Shown: in pieces, positions 17,232 through 25,700 of the stretch
Numbering within the stretch: position 1 is the stretch's first letter
How the letters are laid out: the number at the start of each line of letters is the position of its first letter
Assembly: GCA_038321965.1 (NCBI GenBank)
Contig: JBBQFL010000002.1
Location: forward strand, 1 to 64,000
DNA length: 64,000 nucleotides
Direction of reading: 5' to 3'
Origin: UKL13-2 sp038321965
GTDB taxonomy: Bacteria; Pseudomonadota; Gammaproteobacteria; Burkholderiales; Usitatibacteraceae
Made by a program: the position numbers and the translations under genes
Notes under the pieces: model-generated
Database searches by the model: none
What the model was told of the DNA's origin: nothing
Seen by the model: only the letters and a program-made list of their open reading frames with translations

Positions 17232-18617
17232 TTATTTGGACGGCGTGACGGAAACAATCGGTGGGTTGGCAATAGCCCTTTTGATCGGCGCATCGGGGTG
17301 CCAGCCAAGCACCGCCAGCATGACAAAAAAGCCGATCACGTATGCCAGGGCAACGTGCCAGCCGTGCCTGAGCCATTTGCCAACCGATCTCGCCTCCGGA
17401 TACATGCTCGCCAACGCCACCCCTGCAGACGAGCCAAACCAGATCATCGAGCCGCCAAAGCCCACTGCATAGGCGAGAAAACCCCAGTCGTAGCCACCCT
17501 GCTTGATGGCCAGTGCAGTGAGTGGAATGTTGTCGAATACGGCCGAGACGAACCCGAGCCCCAGCGCGCTCTGCCATGATGCAATCGGCAACGCTTCCAC
17601 CGGCATCATTGACGCGCAGGTGACCAGTGAGAGCAGAAAGACCGCACCTCTCGCTGCGTTTGGGAGCACTTCCCAGTCCGGTCTGCGCAGCGGCAGCGAT
17701 ATCAGGATCGCCACCCAGACCGCTACGCCGATAAACGGATAGTGATCGGCAAGCGCATTGAATTTTACGTTGACAGTCACATTGGTGACGATAGCCAGAA
17801 TCAGGATCAACGCGACGATGCCGACGCGAGTCCAGTCCACTTTGGTGTGTGCGTTGGTATTTTTGAGTATCGGTGAATACTTGTGCTGCTGGAATGATGC
17901 CGGGATGCCGCAAACAATCAACGCCACAACGGCGGCAACATAGCCGTCAAAAACCTGCATGGGATCTACACCAGAAATCCACAACATGGTGGTCGTAGTG
18001 TCGCCAACGACACTGCCGGCGCCGCCGGCATTGGATGCAGCGACGATGGCGGCGAGATAACCGATATGTACTTTGGCGCGAAACAGTTGATGCGCCATGG
18101 CACCACCGATTAACGCGGCGGCGATGTTGTCGAGAAACGACGACAGCACGAACACCATGATCAACATGACGAAGGCGCCCTTCCAGTCGTCGGGAAGGTA
18201 TTTCGGCAACACAACCGGGATGTGACTTTTTTCGAAGTGGCGCGACAACAATGCGAAGCCCATCAGCAGGCAAAGCAGATTGGCCAGGATGACCCACTCG
18301 TGGCCCATGTGCGACGCCCATCCAGACACGCCAGGCCCGAACTTGAATCCGGTAAATGTAATCTTGTAAAGCGAGATGGTGACGACGCCGACCAACGCAA
18401 CCCGCAACGTGTGTGCGTGAAACAGGGCAACACCAAGCAGGGTCAGTCCAAACAAAATGAAATCGACTGGTACGCTCCCCAGCTTCACCAACGTTGGCGT
18501 GTATCCCGCCGGCGAAACGCCCTGAGCTACTGCGACCAGCGGTAGACACAAACCAGCCAAAAAGGCTGAGATACGCAGACTACGAAAAACGGAAATGCCG
18601 AACACGGATCGACCCAT
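17232..18617 (-). CDS. NhaD-like sodium:proton antiporter (ArsB/NhaD ion transporter superfamily)
   Basis: A 461-residue membrane protein with about 11-13 hydrophobic spans and an N-terminal segment that reads like a signal sequence (ISAFLAGLCLPLVAVAQG). Conserved polar motifs in the two repeats, SSFLDNIAAALIGG with ASNAGGAGSVVGDTTTTMLW and the later SAVFDNIPLTALAI, mark the ArsB/NhaD ion transporter fold. NhaD members export Na+ or Li+ in exchange for protons; citrate or other anion transport cannot be excluded. It is convergent with nhaA. The 293-base upstream gap contains GGAGA/TCTCC and other short stems but no recognised motif. Confidence 0.8.
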   Translation of the reverse strand: MGRSVFGISVFRSLRISAFLAGLCLPLVAVAQGVSPAGYTPTLVKLGSVPVDFILFGLTLLGVALFHAHTLRVALVGVVTISLYKITFTGFKFGPGVSGWASHMGHEWVILANLLCLLMGFALLSRHFEKSHIPVVLPKYLPDDWKGAFVMLIMVFVLSSFLDNIAAALIGGAMAHQLFRAKVHIGYLAAIVAASNAGGAGSVVGDTTTTMLWISGVDPMQVFDGYVAAVVALIVCGIPASFQQHKYSPILKNTNAHTKVDWTRVGIVALILILAIVTNVTVNVKFNALADHYPFIGVAVWVAILISLPLRRPDWEVLPNAARGAVFLLSLVTCASMMPVEALPIASWQSALGLGFVSAVFDNIPLTALAIKQGGYDWGFLAYAVGFGGSMIWFGSSAGVALASMYPEARSVGKWLRHGWHVALAYVIGFFVMLAVLGWHPDAPIKRAIANPPIVSVTPSK

Positions 18618-18910
18618 ACCGCTCCGAAATGTATTTTCTGGATGCTACGTCAATTTCCGGCTGACGGGGATGAGAATGACTGTCGCGCGGGTGGGTCAAT
18701 GCGCGCTGCCACACGACTTCCATTCACTGTGCGCTAAACCTTGTTCGACACTGTGTTGTCCCTGCCTGCCACACGGCGAAGGGAGACGAGCAATCTCCGA
18801 CCTTTCTGCCGGAACTTCCGAAGAGCTCTTTCCTTCTCGACAAACATCGCTGTGCGACAGTTCATCGGCTTGAATTAGAGGGCTTCCTGGAAGTTCCTGG
18901 CGCGGAAGTC

Positions 18911-19339
18911 TTAAATCACCGACAGACGCACATCGATGTTATTGCGCGTGGCATTGGAATAAGGGCAGACCAGATGTGCGGCGTCGACGATGGCCTGCAG
19001 TTCGGCTTTGTTCATGCCGGGACCGCTAACTTGCAGGTCGACTTCGATACCAAAACCAGCCGGTATCTGGCCGATACCGACGGTGGAGCTGATCGCCAGA
19101 TCATCTGGTAGCTTGACTTTCTTCTGGCCGGCAACAAATTTCATCGCCCCGATGAAACATGCGGCATATCCTGCCGCGAAAAGCTGCTCGGGATTGGTTC
19201 CGGACGCACCGGCACCGCCGAGCTCCTTGGGAGTCGTCAGCTTGACGTCGAGAACGTTATCGGAGGTGGTGGCATGACCTTCACGGCCGCCAGTAGCTTT
19301 GGCATGGGCGCGATAGAGAATTTTTTCGATAGACATCAT
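18911..19339 (-). CDS. ohr: Organic hydroperoxide resistance protein Ohr
   Basis: A 142-residue OsmC/Ohr-family peroxidase of normal length. The two redox cysteines are present in AAGYAACFIGAMKF and in AAHLVCPYSNATRNN near the C-terminus; the second context is diagnostic for Ohr. It reduces organic and fatty-acid hydroperoxides using lipoylated proteins. AAAAGG stands before two adjacent ATGs, and either may be used. It lies eight bases after the ohrR stop, so the two form an operon. Confidence 0.95.
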   Translation of the reverse strand: MMSIEKILYRAHAKATGGREGHATTSDNVLDVKLTTPKELGGAGASGTNPEQLFAAGYAACFIGAMKFVAGQKKVKLPDDLAISSTVGIGQIPAGFGIEVDLQVSGPGMNKAELQAIVDAAHLVCPYSNATRNNIDVRLSVI

Positions 19340-19347
19340 TTTTCCTT

Positions 19348-19878
19348 TTACGGGTTGGTGAAATTGGAACTAATTGGAACTGCTGGTTTTCCGGCATTGC
19401 CGATACTTCGAAATAGTGCGGCTCGCAAATCGGCGAGCTGTCTGGTCAAAGCGGCGAGTTCGGGCAAAGAGCATTCAGTCGCACAAGAAACTTGTTTTGG
19501 AATGACTTGTGCCTGCTTCTGCAATTTCCTGCCCGCAGGCGTGAGCCTGACGATGACGCGGCGTTCGTCGGCTGTGTCACGCACGCGCGCAATCAATTCA
19601 ACGGCCTCCAGTCGCTTCAGCAGCGGCGTTAACGTTCCGGAATCGAGAAAAAGGCGCTCACCAAGCTCCGACACACTACGCGCGTCTTGCTCCCACATGA
19701 CCAGCATGACGAGGTATTGTGGATACGTCAGCCCGAGTTTTTGCAGCAGTGGCTTGTACAACTTGGTCATGGTCAACGAAGCCGAGTACAGGGCAAAACA
19801 CATTTGATTGTCCAGCAGCAACCAGTCGGTCGCGGGTAGGGCAGGCAATCGAGATGTATTGGGAACTTTTGTCTTCAA
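19348..19878 (-). CDS. ohrR: MarR-family organic hydroperoxide sensor-repressor OhrR
   Basis: A 176-residue winged-helix repressor. LDNQMCFALYSAS places the peroxide-sensing Cys at residue 27, and further cysteines stand at 132 and 136; the spacings 105 and 109 equal those of the two-Cys Xanthomonas OhrR (C22, C127, C131), so sensing by disulphide formation is expected. DNA recognition lies in LTYPQYLVMLVMWE and SGTLTPLLKRLE. The first in-frame start is a TTG at 19878; no ATG lies upstream in frame, and the length before the sensor Cys is longer than usual, so the true start is uncertain. A strong palindrome lies 53 bases upstream. Confidence 0.92.
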   Translation of the reverse strand: MKTKVPNTSRLPALPATDWLLLDNQMCFALYSASLTMTKLYKPLLQKLGLTYPQYLVMLVMWEQDARSVSELGERLFLDSGTLTPLLKRLEAVELIARVRDTADERRVIVRLTPAGRKLQKQAQVIPKQVSCATECSLPELAALTRQLADLRAALFRSIGNAGKPAVPISSNFTNP

Positions 19879-19930
19879 CTGGATTTTGTCTGACGTCTGG
19901 CTGCGATGACAAGCATTCTACGATTACACG

Positions 19931-19952
19931 ATTAAATTGTACACAATTTAAT
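19931..19952. promoter_or_regulatory. Palindromic operator for OhrR
   Basis: Two perfect 10-base arms, ATTAAATTGT and ACAATTTAAT, are separated by AC. AT-rich dyads with a TTGTA/TACAA-type core are the known kind of OhrR operator. It is the only strong dyad in the gap before ohrR, so it probably gives autorepression of ohrR-ohr that is lifted by hydroperoxide. Confidence 0.75.
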
Positions 19953-20007
19953 TAATTGGCAAAGCGAAGAGTGCGGAAGCGCCATAACCCGGCGAATCAA
20001 AATGACG

Positions 20008-20042
20008 AAAAAACCTGTTGGCAGGCCTTGCAGGCGGTTTTT
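20008..20042. terminator. Possible bidirectional terminator after malonyl-CoA decarboxylase gene
   Basis: A run of A6, an imperfect GC-rich dyad around GCAGGCCTTGC with AACC/GGTT flanks, and a run of T5 follow one another. It lies 41 bases past the stop of the minus-strand operon and before the ohrR control region. The stem is imperfect. Confidence 0.4.
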
Positions 20043-20082
20043 ACCTGAATTGGCACCTCCGCCGGGCATTTGCCCGACAGCA

Positions 20083-21414
20083 CTAACCGATTAGCCCGCG
20101 CACCTGCCTGGAGGCTTCGGTTGTGCCGCTCACAAACTTCTCGTGATTGCGTTCGATGGTTTTGAGGTCGTAAACATAATTGACCATCCACCCAAGTGAT
20201 TGCCGAAGCCCTTTGTCTGAAAGGTCGCCCGCCGCGTTTAGCCGCTCCATGCGCGCGCCATTGTTGAGGTGAAAACGCGCGACCGGGTCACGCGTCATCC
20301 GGTCGTGTTCGCCGATGCCGAGAAGATAGGCGGCGCAAAGGCGTTCAAGATCAGCGGTGCACTTCTCGCGAACCCGCTCCGCGCCCCGTAGTTCGCCGGC
20401 GCCCTTGTCCAGCAAGGGGCCGATTGACCGCTGAACAGCGTCCAGGCTCAGTCGCGTTGCGCCGGACAACATGGCGGCTTTACCCGCCGAAGCCGTTATG
20501 CTGCGCAGCCATTCGCGAAATCCCGGAATGGGCGAAAGGGTACAAAACCGCTTGACGCGAGGAAATTCGCCAGCCAGCAAACCAGCCACCTGCTTGATCA
20601 GGAAGTTCCCGAGCGAAACACCGCGCAGTCCCGGCTGGCAATTGCTGATACTGTAAAACGCCGCCAGGCTGAAATTGTCTGGAGACGTCGCATTGCTGTC
20701 GATATTAATGAGCGGCTCGATCGCAGCGGGCATCTCTGCGAGTAACGCGACCTCGACAAAAATCAGCGGTTCGTCGGGCAGGGCTGGATGAAAAAAGGCG
20801 AAGCATCGGCGATCCCCCTGCAGGCGTCGACGTAAATCATTCCAACCACGAATCTCATGCACGGCCTCATGTCGAATGAGTTGCTCAAGCAGTGTGGCGG
20901 GTGTATTCCAGTCTACCCTGGCGATTCGCAGGAAGCCGGGATTGAACCACGATTGCAACAGGTGATGGAAATCGTCATCGACCTGCTGCAGCTCGCGGTC
21001 TTTAGGAACGGCGTCCAGCAGACGTTCGCGCATGCTGACGATGACGCGCGTGCCACCCGGCGCGCGGTTTAGGCGCCGCAGCAATTCTTGCCTTGGCGGC
21101 TCTGCGACTCGAGTAAGCGCAGCAAGGTGGGCGCTATCGGGCTGCGCGGCATAGCCGGTCGCAGCGACCAACACGCGCTGAGGGTCTGGCGAAAATTCTG
21201 TCTTGAGCGCCTGAAAAAACACCAGTTGCTCGTCTTTGGACAAATCTGCGTACAGCGCCAACGTTTCCTGTGCGAGCGACACGCCCGACGCCTCCCCGCG
21301 CTCGGAAAGTAGCTGCTTGCAGGCGGCTACAAGCTTGCCGGGTTTGGTACTTTCTCGCTTGAGGCGGCGTGCCGTTTCACGAATGGCGCGAATCCCCTTG
21401 ATCGGTCCGAACAT
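20083..21414 (-). CDS. Malonyl-CoA decarboxylase
   Basis: A 443-residue single-chain malonyl-CoA decarboxylase of the MLYCD type, which turns malonyl-CoA into acetyl-CoA and CO2. The helical N-terminal domain (LYADLSKDEQLVFFQAL) is followed by the GNAT-like catalytic domain with RCFAFFHPALPDEPLIFVEVAL, FYSISNCQPGLRGVSLGNFLI, TLSPIPGF and the His segment ARFHLNNGARMERLN. It is normally linked to malonate use or to clearing malonyl-CoA; no matB or transporter gene lies beside it. It is the last gene of a five-gene run, 30 bases after the KTSC gene. Confidence 0.93.
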   Translation of the reverse strand: MFGPIKGIRAIRETARRLKRESTKPGKLVAACKQLLSERGEASGVSLAQETLALYADLSKDEQLVFFQALKTEFSPDPQRVLVAATGYAAQPDSAHLAALTRVAEPPRQELLRRLNRAPGGTRVIVSMRERLLDAVPKDRELQQVDDDFHHLLQSWFNPGFLRIARVDWNTPATLLEQLIRHEAVHEIRGWNDLRRRLQGDRRCFAFFHPALPDEPLIFVEVALLAEMPAAIEPLINIDSNATSPDNFSLAAFYSISNCQPGLRGVSLGNFLIKQVAGLLAGEFPRVKRFCTLSPIPGFREWLRSITASAGKAAMLSGATRLSLDAVQRSIGPLLDKGAGELRGAERVREKCTADLERLCAAYLLGIGEHDRMTRDPVARFHLNNGARMERLNAAGDLSDKGLRQSLGWMVNYVYDLKTIERNHEKFVSGTTEASRQVRGLIG

Positions 21415-21444
21415 TGTCGTCCATGCCTATTTTCGTGACACTGG

Positions 21445-21654
21445 TTACTTGATTCGCCGCTTCTGGTAGTCCTCTTCAATCGTATCTTTGAAAAAACTAC
21501 CAATCATCGAGGAGCTGGAAAACCGCCGCCATACTTCGGCGGAAACATTGGCATATTCGTAGGTACCGGTCGATTGTTCAATCACCAGCACGTGGCGCTT
21601 TTCGTCATAACCGATTGCGCGCAGATTCGCGACGCTGACTTTTTTCATTTCCAT
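21445..21654 (-). CDS. KTSC-domain small protein
   Basis: A 69-residue protein made of one KTSC-like domain: VSVANLRAIGYDEKRHVLVIE, then TGTYEYANVSAEVW and a C-terminal FFKDTIEEDYQKRRI. The domain occurs alone or at the ends of larger proteins and has no settled function. It starts four bases after the stop of the membrane-protein gene, so co-translation is likely. A second ATG two codons in (MKKVSV) is an equal start candidate. Confidence 0.8.
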   Translation of the reverse strand: MEMKKVSVANLRAIGYDEKRHVLVIEQSTGTYEYANVSAEVWRRFSSSSMIGSFFKDTIEEDYQKRRIK

Positions 21655-21658
21655 CGCA

Positions 21659-22243
21659 CTAGCTTCGAGACAGCACCATGCTCATGGTGAGAATGATGAA
21701 GAGGCTGACTTCCACCAGTATTGCCTGCCAGGCGCGGCTGTAGGCTTTGTATTTGTTCGTCGCGACGTTTGACACCAGGAAAATCTGGCGCGCCAGGTCG
21801 TCAAACAACCGTGCCATCGTGATGCTGCTCAGTTCCTCGACATAGTCCTCGGGCTTTATTCGCCTTGCGATGTCACCGAAAAAAATCATGCCGACGTTTG
21901 CATCCGCCGCGAAATCATTCTTGCGCGGAAACAAGGTGGACAAGGCGAAGAAATAGAATGTTCCGCTGGCCAGAATGAATACTGCAAGCAGACCGAATTG
22001 AAGCGGGCCGATTCTGCTGATTTTGTCGATATTGGTGGCGACATAAGACACCAGTAACGTGGACATCACAATTAGCAGGTATATCTTTTGATCCGCCGAG
22101 CGAATCAGGTCCTGATTCAGGTTGAGTACACGCCAGGCTTGATCGAGCCTCAAGCTCATATCGCCGGGATTAGGTTTTGGCAACACCCCACGTTCGAGTT
22201 CCCTGGTTGAAAACGACCCCGTCATCAGCGGATCAGCGTTCAC
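21659..22243 (-). CDS. Three-span membrane protein resembling Pycsar effectors (DUF5706-like)
   Basis: A 194-residue protein with hydrophobic spans at about 54-72, 82-104 and 174-192. Around them are the marks I associate with DUF5706/PycTM proteins: SADQKIYLLIVMS before span 1, a FPRKND segment after span 2, FFGDIARRIKPEDYVEELSS in the middle, and a helix DLARQIFLVSNVATNKYKAYSRAW before the last span. PycTM proteins are membrane effectors triggered by cyclic pyrimidine nucleotides in phage defence. No cyclase gene of that system lies within this window, so it may be an orphan or have another role. Its start overlaps the aldo/keto reductase stop (ATGA, 22240-22243). Assignment is by pattern only. 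Confidence 0.6.
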   Translation of the reverse strand: MNADPLMTGSFSTRELERGVLPKPNPGDMSLRLDQAWRVLNLNQDLIRSADQKIYLLIVMSTLLVSYVATNIDKISRIGPLQFGLLAVFILASGTFYFFALSTLFPRKNDFAADANVGMIFFGDIARRIKPEDYVEELSSITMARLFDDLARQIFLVSNVATNKYKAYSRAWQAILVEVSLFIILTMSMVLSRS

Positions 22244-23229
22244 TTCTGCCCTTCTCCAAAAACCGCATTAATTTGTGCCATCACTTCGGGTGTCAACTGC
22301 GCCGCCACTGCCAATGATTTCATGTTCTCGCCGACCTGTTCGATGCGCGAGGCACCGGTGATAACGGTGGACACATTCGGATTCTTCAAGCACCACGCAA
22401 TGGCCAGCTGTGCTGTCGTACAACCAAGCTCCTGTGCAATCAGGCCAAGCTTGGCGACGATGGCATTTTTCGCCGGATCGAGCAGGCTTTCATGCATCCA
22501 CGCCATGCTCTTCAAGCTGCCACGGCTGTCGGCCGGCACGCCCTTGGCGTACTTGCCTGTCAACAGACCGGAAGCCAAAGGGCTCCAGATGGTTGTACCC
22601 AGACCGATTTCCGAATACAGCCGTGCATATTCGCGTTCGACCTTCCTGCGGTTGAACAAATTGTATTCCGGCTGCTCAACGATGGGCTTGTGCAAATGAT
22701 GCTTGTCCGCAATCTGCCACGCCCCCATGATGTCGGCCGCGCTCCACTCGGAGGTGCCCCAGTAGTTCGCCTTGCCTCGCGCCACCATGTCGTGCATCGC
22801 GAACACGGTTTCTTCCAGCGGCGTATTGGGATCAGGCCGATGGCAATAGGCGATGTCCACATAGTCGAGCTGCAGCCTCTTTAGCGAGGCATCGATGGCC
22901 TGCATAAGATATTTGCGGTTCAGCGTATTTTTCTCATTTACACCGTCACCAAACTTTGGCGGCAAGCCCCAGAAGAACTTGGTGGAAACGACATAAGTCA
23001 GCCGGTCCCAGGCGAGCTTTTTCAGCGCCTGCCCCATCAACTCTTCTGATTTACCGCTCGCATAAACCTCGGCGTTATCAAAGAAGTTCACACCGTGGTC
23101 ACGCGCAGCAGCCATCAGGTTGAGGGCCGCCGATTCATCGAGTTGGTTGCCGTACGTCACCCAACTGCCAAAAGACAGGGCGGAAACACGCAGTCCTGCG
23201 CGTCCGAGTCGTCGATATTCCATATTCAT
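22240..23229 (-). CDS. Aldo/keto reductase, Kv channel beta-subunit-like
   Basis: A 329-residue NADPH-dependent aldo/keto reductase. The tetrad is Asp51 and Tyr56 (FFDNAEVY), Lys84 (VVSTKFF) and His130 (AYCHRPDPN). Many stretches read almost as in animal Kv-beta subunits: NRKYLMQAIDASLKRLQLDY, RPDPNTPLEETV, YWGTSEWSAADIM, WSPLASGLLTGKY, and QLAIAWCLKNPNVSTVITGAS. Kv-beta has Asn where His130 stands, so this one should be a competent carbonyl reductase. It overlaps its neighbours by ATGA on both sides, with a three-span membrane protein directly downstream. Confidence 0.92.
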   Translation of the reverse strand: MNMEYRRLGRAGLRVSALSFGSWVTYGNQLDESAALNLMAAARDHGVNFFDNAEVYASGKSEELMGQALKKLAWDRLTYVVSTKFFWGLPPKFGDGVNEKNTLNRKYLMQAIDASLKRLQLDYVDIAYCHRPDPNTPLEETVFAMHDMVARGKANYWGTSEWSAADIMGAWQIADKHHLHKPIVEQPEYNLFNRRKVEREYARLYSEIGLGTTIWSPLASGLLTGKYAKGVPADSRGSLKSMAWMHESLLDPAKNAIVAKLGLIAQELGCTTAQLAIAWCLKNPNVSTVITGASRIEQVGENMKSLAVAAQLTPEVMAQINAVFGEGQK

Positions 23230-23462
23230 TTGTCCTTCTCATTGTCGATATCTTCATAGGGATTGGCGACGATGACGCGCGTGCGTTTGGGTCCGGCAGC
23301 GAAACGTTCGAGCTGCACCAATACCGGAAACAGTGCCTCTAGCCTGGCGCGCGCCTCAACCTCGCTGGTAAATAGCAACGGAGCGCCGCTATCCGCTTTC
23401 ACATCGTGCCAGATCGTCGCGTTGGCGTCGTCGTCTTGTACCTGCAATTTATAGCTTGGCAT
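23226..23462 (-). CDS. Small conserved-looking protein of unknown function
   Basis: A 78-residue acidic cytosolic-type protein (MPSYKLQVQ start, then IWHDVKADSGAPLLF, a helical EVEARARLEALFPVLVQLE and a basic KRTRVIVANP strand). I do not recognise the family. It is the first gene of the operon running to 20083 and overlaps the reductase start by ATGA (23226-23229). The next upstream gene ends at 23536, leaving 73 bases for a promoter. Confidence 0.7.
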   Translation of the reverse strand: MPSYKLQVQDDDANATIWHDVKADSGAPLLFTSEVEARARLEALFPVLVQLERFAAGPKRTRVIVANPYEDIDNEKDK

Positions 23463-23535
23463 GTCTGCACCGGGGGTGGGAATCGGTCAAAGATAACACG
23501 TCGGTCGGCCAAAGAGATTCCACTGGACTCAATGT

Positions 23536-25677
23536 TCAATAGTTGGCTTGCAGCGCCGCTGGTGTCAGCGGTGGTGATAGAAGGTTTCCCTGTACTTGCT
23601 CACAGCCTGCGGCCGACAGAAACTCCAACTGTGCGATATGTTCCACGCCTTCTGCAACCACCCGCAGTCCAAGGCTCTTTGCCAGGCTGATGATGCCACG
23701 CGTAATTGCGGCATCATCAGGGTCAGTGGTGATGTCGCGCACAAAGGATTGGTCAATCTTCAGTTTATCGATATCGAATCGCTTGAGGTATCCAAGGTTC
23801 GAGTAGCCGGTGCCAAAGTCGTCAACCACCAGGCGGAATCCATTTGCACCAAGCTCATAGAGCGTACTCATGGTGATATCGCCTTCGCTGACCAACGCAG
23901 TTTCGGTTAGCTCGATCTCCACATCACTGGCTATGAGCCCATTTTCCCGAACTGCTTCGAGCAGCACGTCCACTAGTCGTCGACGCTTGAACTGCACAGC
24001 CGATACGTTGATGGTCACCGGAAAATGATCCAGCCCGGCTTCGCGCCAGAGGCGAAGCTGGCCAATAGCTTCTTTGGCGACCCACTCACCAATGGCCACG
24101 ATCAGGCCGGTTTCTTCTGCCACTGGAATAAACCGGACCGGCTCCACATTGCCGAGACTTTCGCTCTCCCAGCGTATTAATGCTTCGACGCCGACAACCC
24201 GACGCTCCGGCAGTTGAAAAATCGGCTGGTATACAAGACTAAATTCATGACGCGGCAAGGCGCGTCGCAACGCGTTTTCAATCGACAGTCGTTCCACGAC
24301 CTTTTCGTTCATCTCGGCGCGGAAAAAACTGAATTGATTGCGTCCCTCGGCCTTGGAGTGGTACATGGCCAAATCCGCGTTTTTGATGAGATTCTCAAGA
24401 TCCTTCCCATCGTCCGGCCAGATGGTGATGCCAATTGAAGGGGTAACCGTGAGTTCGTGCCCTGCAACCACGTAAGGCTTGGCAAGGCTTTCAACAATCA
24501 CTTCGGTAATGCCTGCAAGGTCTTTGATTTCGCCAACACCCGGTAACAACACGATAAATTCATCGCCGCCATGTCGCGATACGGTATCGGTTGTGCGCAT
24601 CGCTCTGGTAAGGCGCGCCGCGGTTTCGATCAGAATGAGATCCCCAACATGATGCCCAAGTGAATCATTGACATTTTTGAATCGGTCCAGATCGATAAAC
24701 ATGAGGGAAATGGCGCTGCTCTTGCCAGCGGGATTTCCAGCCGCATTTCCAGAGATACGCCCGGCCTGACGTACCGCAAAATCAAATCGGGAGGATAACA
24801 ACAAGCGGTTCGGTAACCCAGTCAGAAAATCGTATTCTGCCAACTCCCTGATGCGCTCCTCGGTGCGTTTCTTTTCAGTTATATCGCTCCCGACACCCCG
24901 ATAGCCTGCAAATTGTCCCTCGGCATTGAAAACTGGGTCCCCCGAAACACTACCCCAGAAAATGCCGCCGTCGGGTTTGCTGTAACCATACTGGAAGTCG
25001 CGAAATGGCTCATGTGCTTCTACCCGTCGCCGGTGCTCGTCCATCTGCTCGCGGCTGATTCCAAGATAAGGTATATCCCAGCGTGCGCGGCCGTAACGAA
25101 CAGCCGGATCAAATCCGGTGGAACGATGCATGCCGCCTGATATATGTTTGAACAGGTAGTGATCGTCCTGCTCCCAATACCAGTCGGATGACATTTCAAG
25201 TAGGCTCGTTAGGCGCAACTCACTCTGCGCAAGCTTCTCTTCTGCAAGCTTGCGGGCGGTGATGTCAAGCCTGAAACCGATCACGCCGCCGTCGGCTGTT
25301 TTGCGGTCCGAGACCAATAGCCAAACATTGTCACCCAGCAAATATTCATGGTCGCCTTCGTCGGGATCGTGGTGGTTTTCGACGAGCGTACGGACGTAGC
25401 TTTCTTCGTCCAGCTTCGAATGACGCTCGGCTCCGCGCTGGTAAAAAGCACGCGCGATATCCGCATAGAGCGCGCCAGGCGTGAGTAGGTCAGCGACTTC
25501 CTTATAGATTTCGCGAAAGCGTCGGTTGCAAAATACAATGCGGTCATCTCCGCCGTACAGCACCACGCCGGACTGGAGATGCTCGAAAGCTTCAACGACG
25601 CGCTTGAGGTTGCCCTCGGCTTGCTCTAGCCGCTTTTGCAGGCTCTCTATCAGCGGACGTTCAGCAGACTCGGCCAT
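23536..25677 (-). CDS. PAS-PAS-GGDEF-EAL cyclic-di-GMP turnover protein
   Basis: A 713-residue protein without membrane spans. A short coiled-coil start is followed by two PAS domains (about 28-150 and 158-275; the second ends in GVGSDITEKKRTEERI). The GGDEF domain has SRHGGDEF near residue 368, preceded at the right distance by RTTD, the product-inhibition I-site. The EAL domain has VEALIRWES near 498, ELTETAL, VDDFGTGYSNLGYL, KLKIDQSF, EGVEH and QVQGN, all expected catalytic and metal ligands. Both cyclase and phosphodiesterase activity are therefore possible. It is probably a cytosolic sensor controlling motility or biofilm state. Confidence 0.93.
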   Translation of the reverse strand: MAESAERPLIESLQKRLEQAEGNLKRVVEAFEHLQSGVVLYGGDDRIVFCNRRFREIYKEVADLLTPGALYADIARAFYQRGAERHSKLDEESYVRTLVENHHDPDEGDHEYLLGDNVWLLVSDRKTADGGVIGFRLDITARKLAEEKLAQSELRLTSLLEMSSDWYWEQDDHYLFKHISGGMHRSTGFDPAVRYGRARWDIPYLGISREQMDEHRRRVEAHEPFRDFQYGYSKPDGGIFWGSVSGDPVFNAEGQFAGYRGVGSDITEKKRTEERIRELAEYDFLTGLPNRLLLSSRFDFAVRQAGRISGNAAGNPAGKSSAISLMFIDLDRFKNVNDSLGHHVGDLILIETAARLTRAMRTTDTVSRHGGDEFIVLLPGVGEIKDLAGITEVIVESLAKPYVVAGHELTVTPSIGITIWPDDGKDLENLIKNADLAMYHSKAEGRNQFSFFRAEMNEKVVERLSIENALRRALPRHEFSLVYQPIFQLPERRVVGVEALIRWESESLGNVEPVRFIPVAEETGLIVAIGEWVAKEAIGQLRLWREAGLDHFPVTINVSAVQFKRRRLVDVLLEAVRENGLIASDVEIELTETALVSEGDITMSTLYELGANGFRLVVDDFGTGYSNLGYLKRFDIDKLKIDQSFVRDITTDPDDAAITRGIISLAKSLGLRVVAEGVEHIAQLEFLSAAGCEQVQGNLLSPPLTPAALQANY

Positions 25678-25700
25678 GACCAGTTTTCTCGTGACACGGC

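Noticed and set aside
18618..18910. Structured RNA gene (such as 6S) upstream of the NhaD-like gene
   Set aside because: Short stems such as GGAGA/TCTCC are present, but no known RNA pattern could be matched; only noted as the nhaD leader gap.
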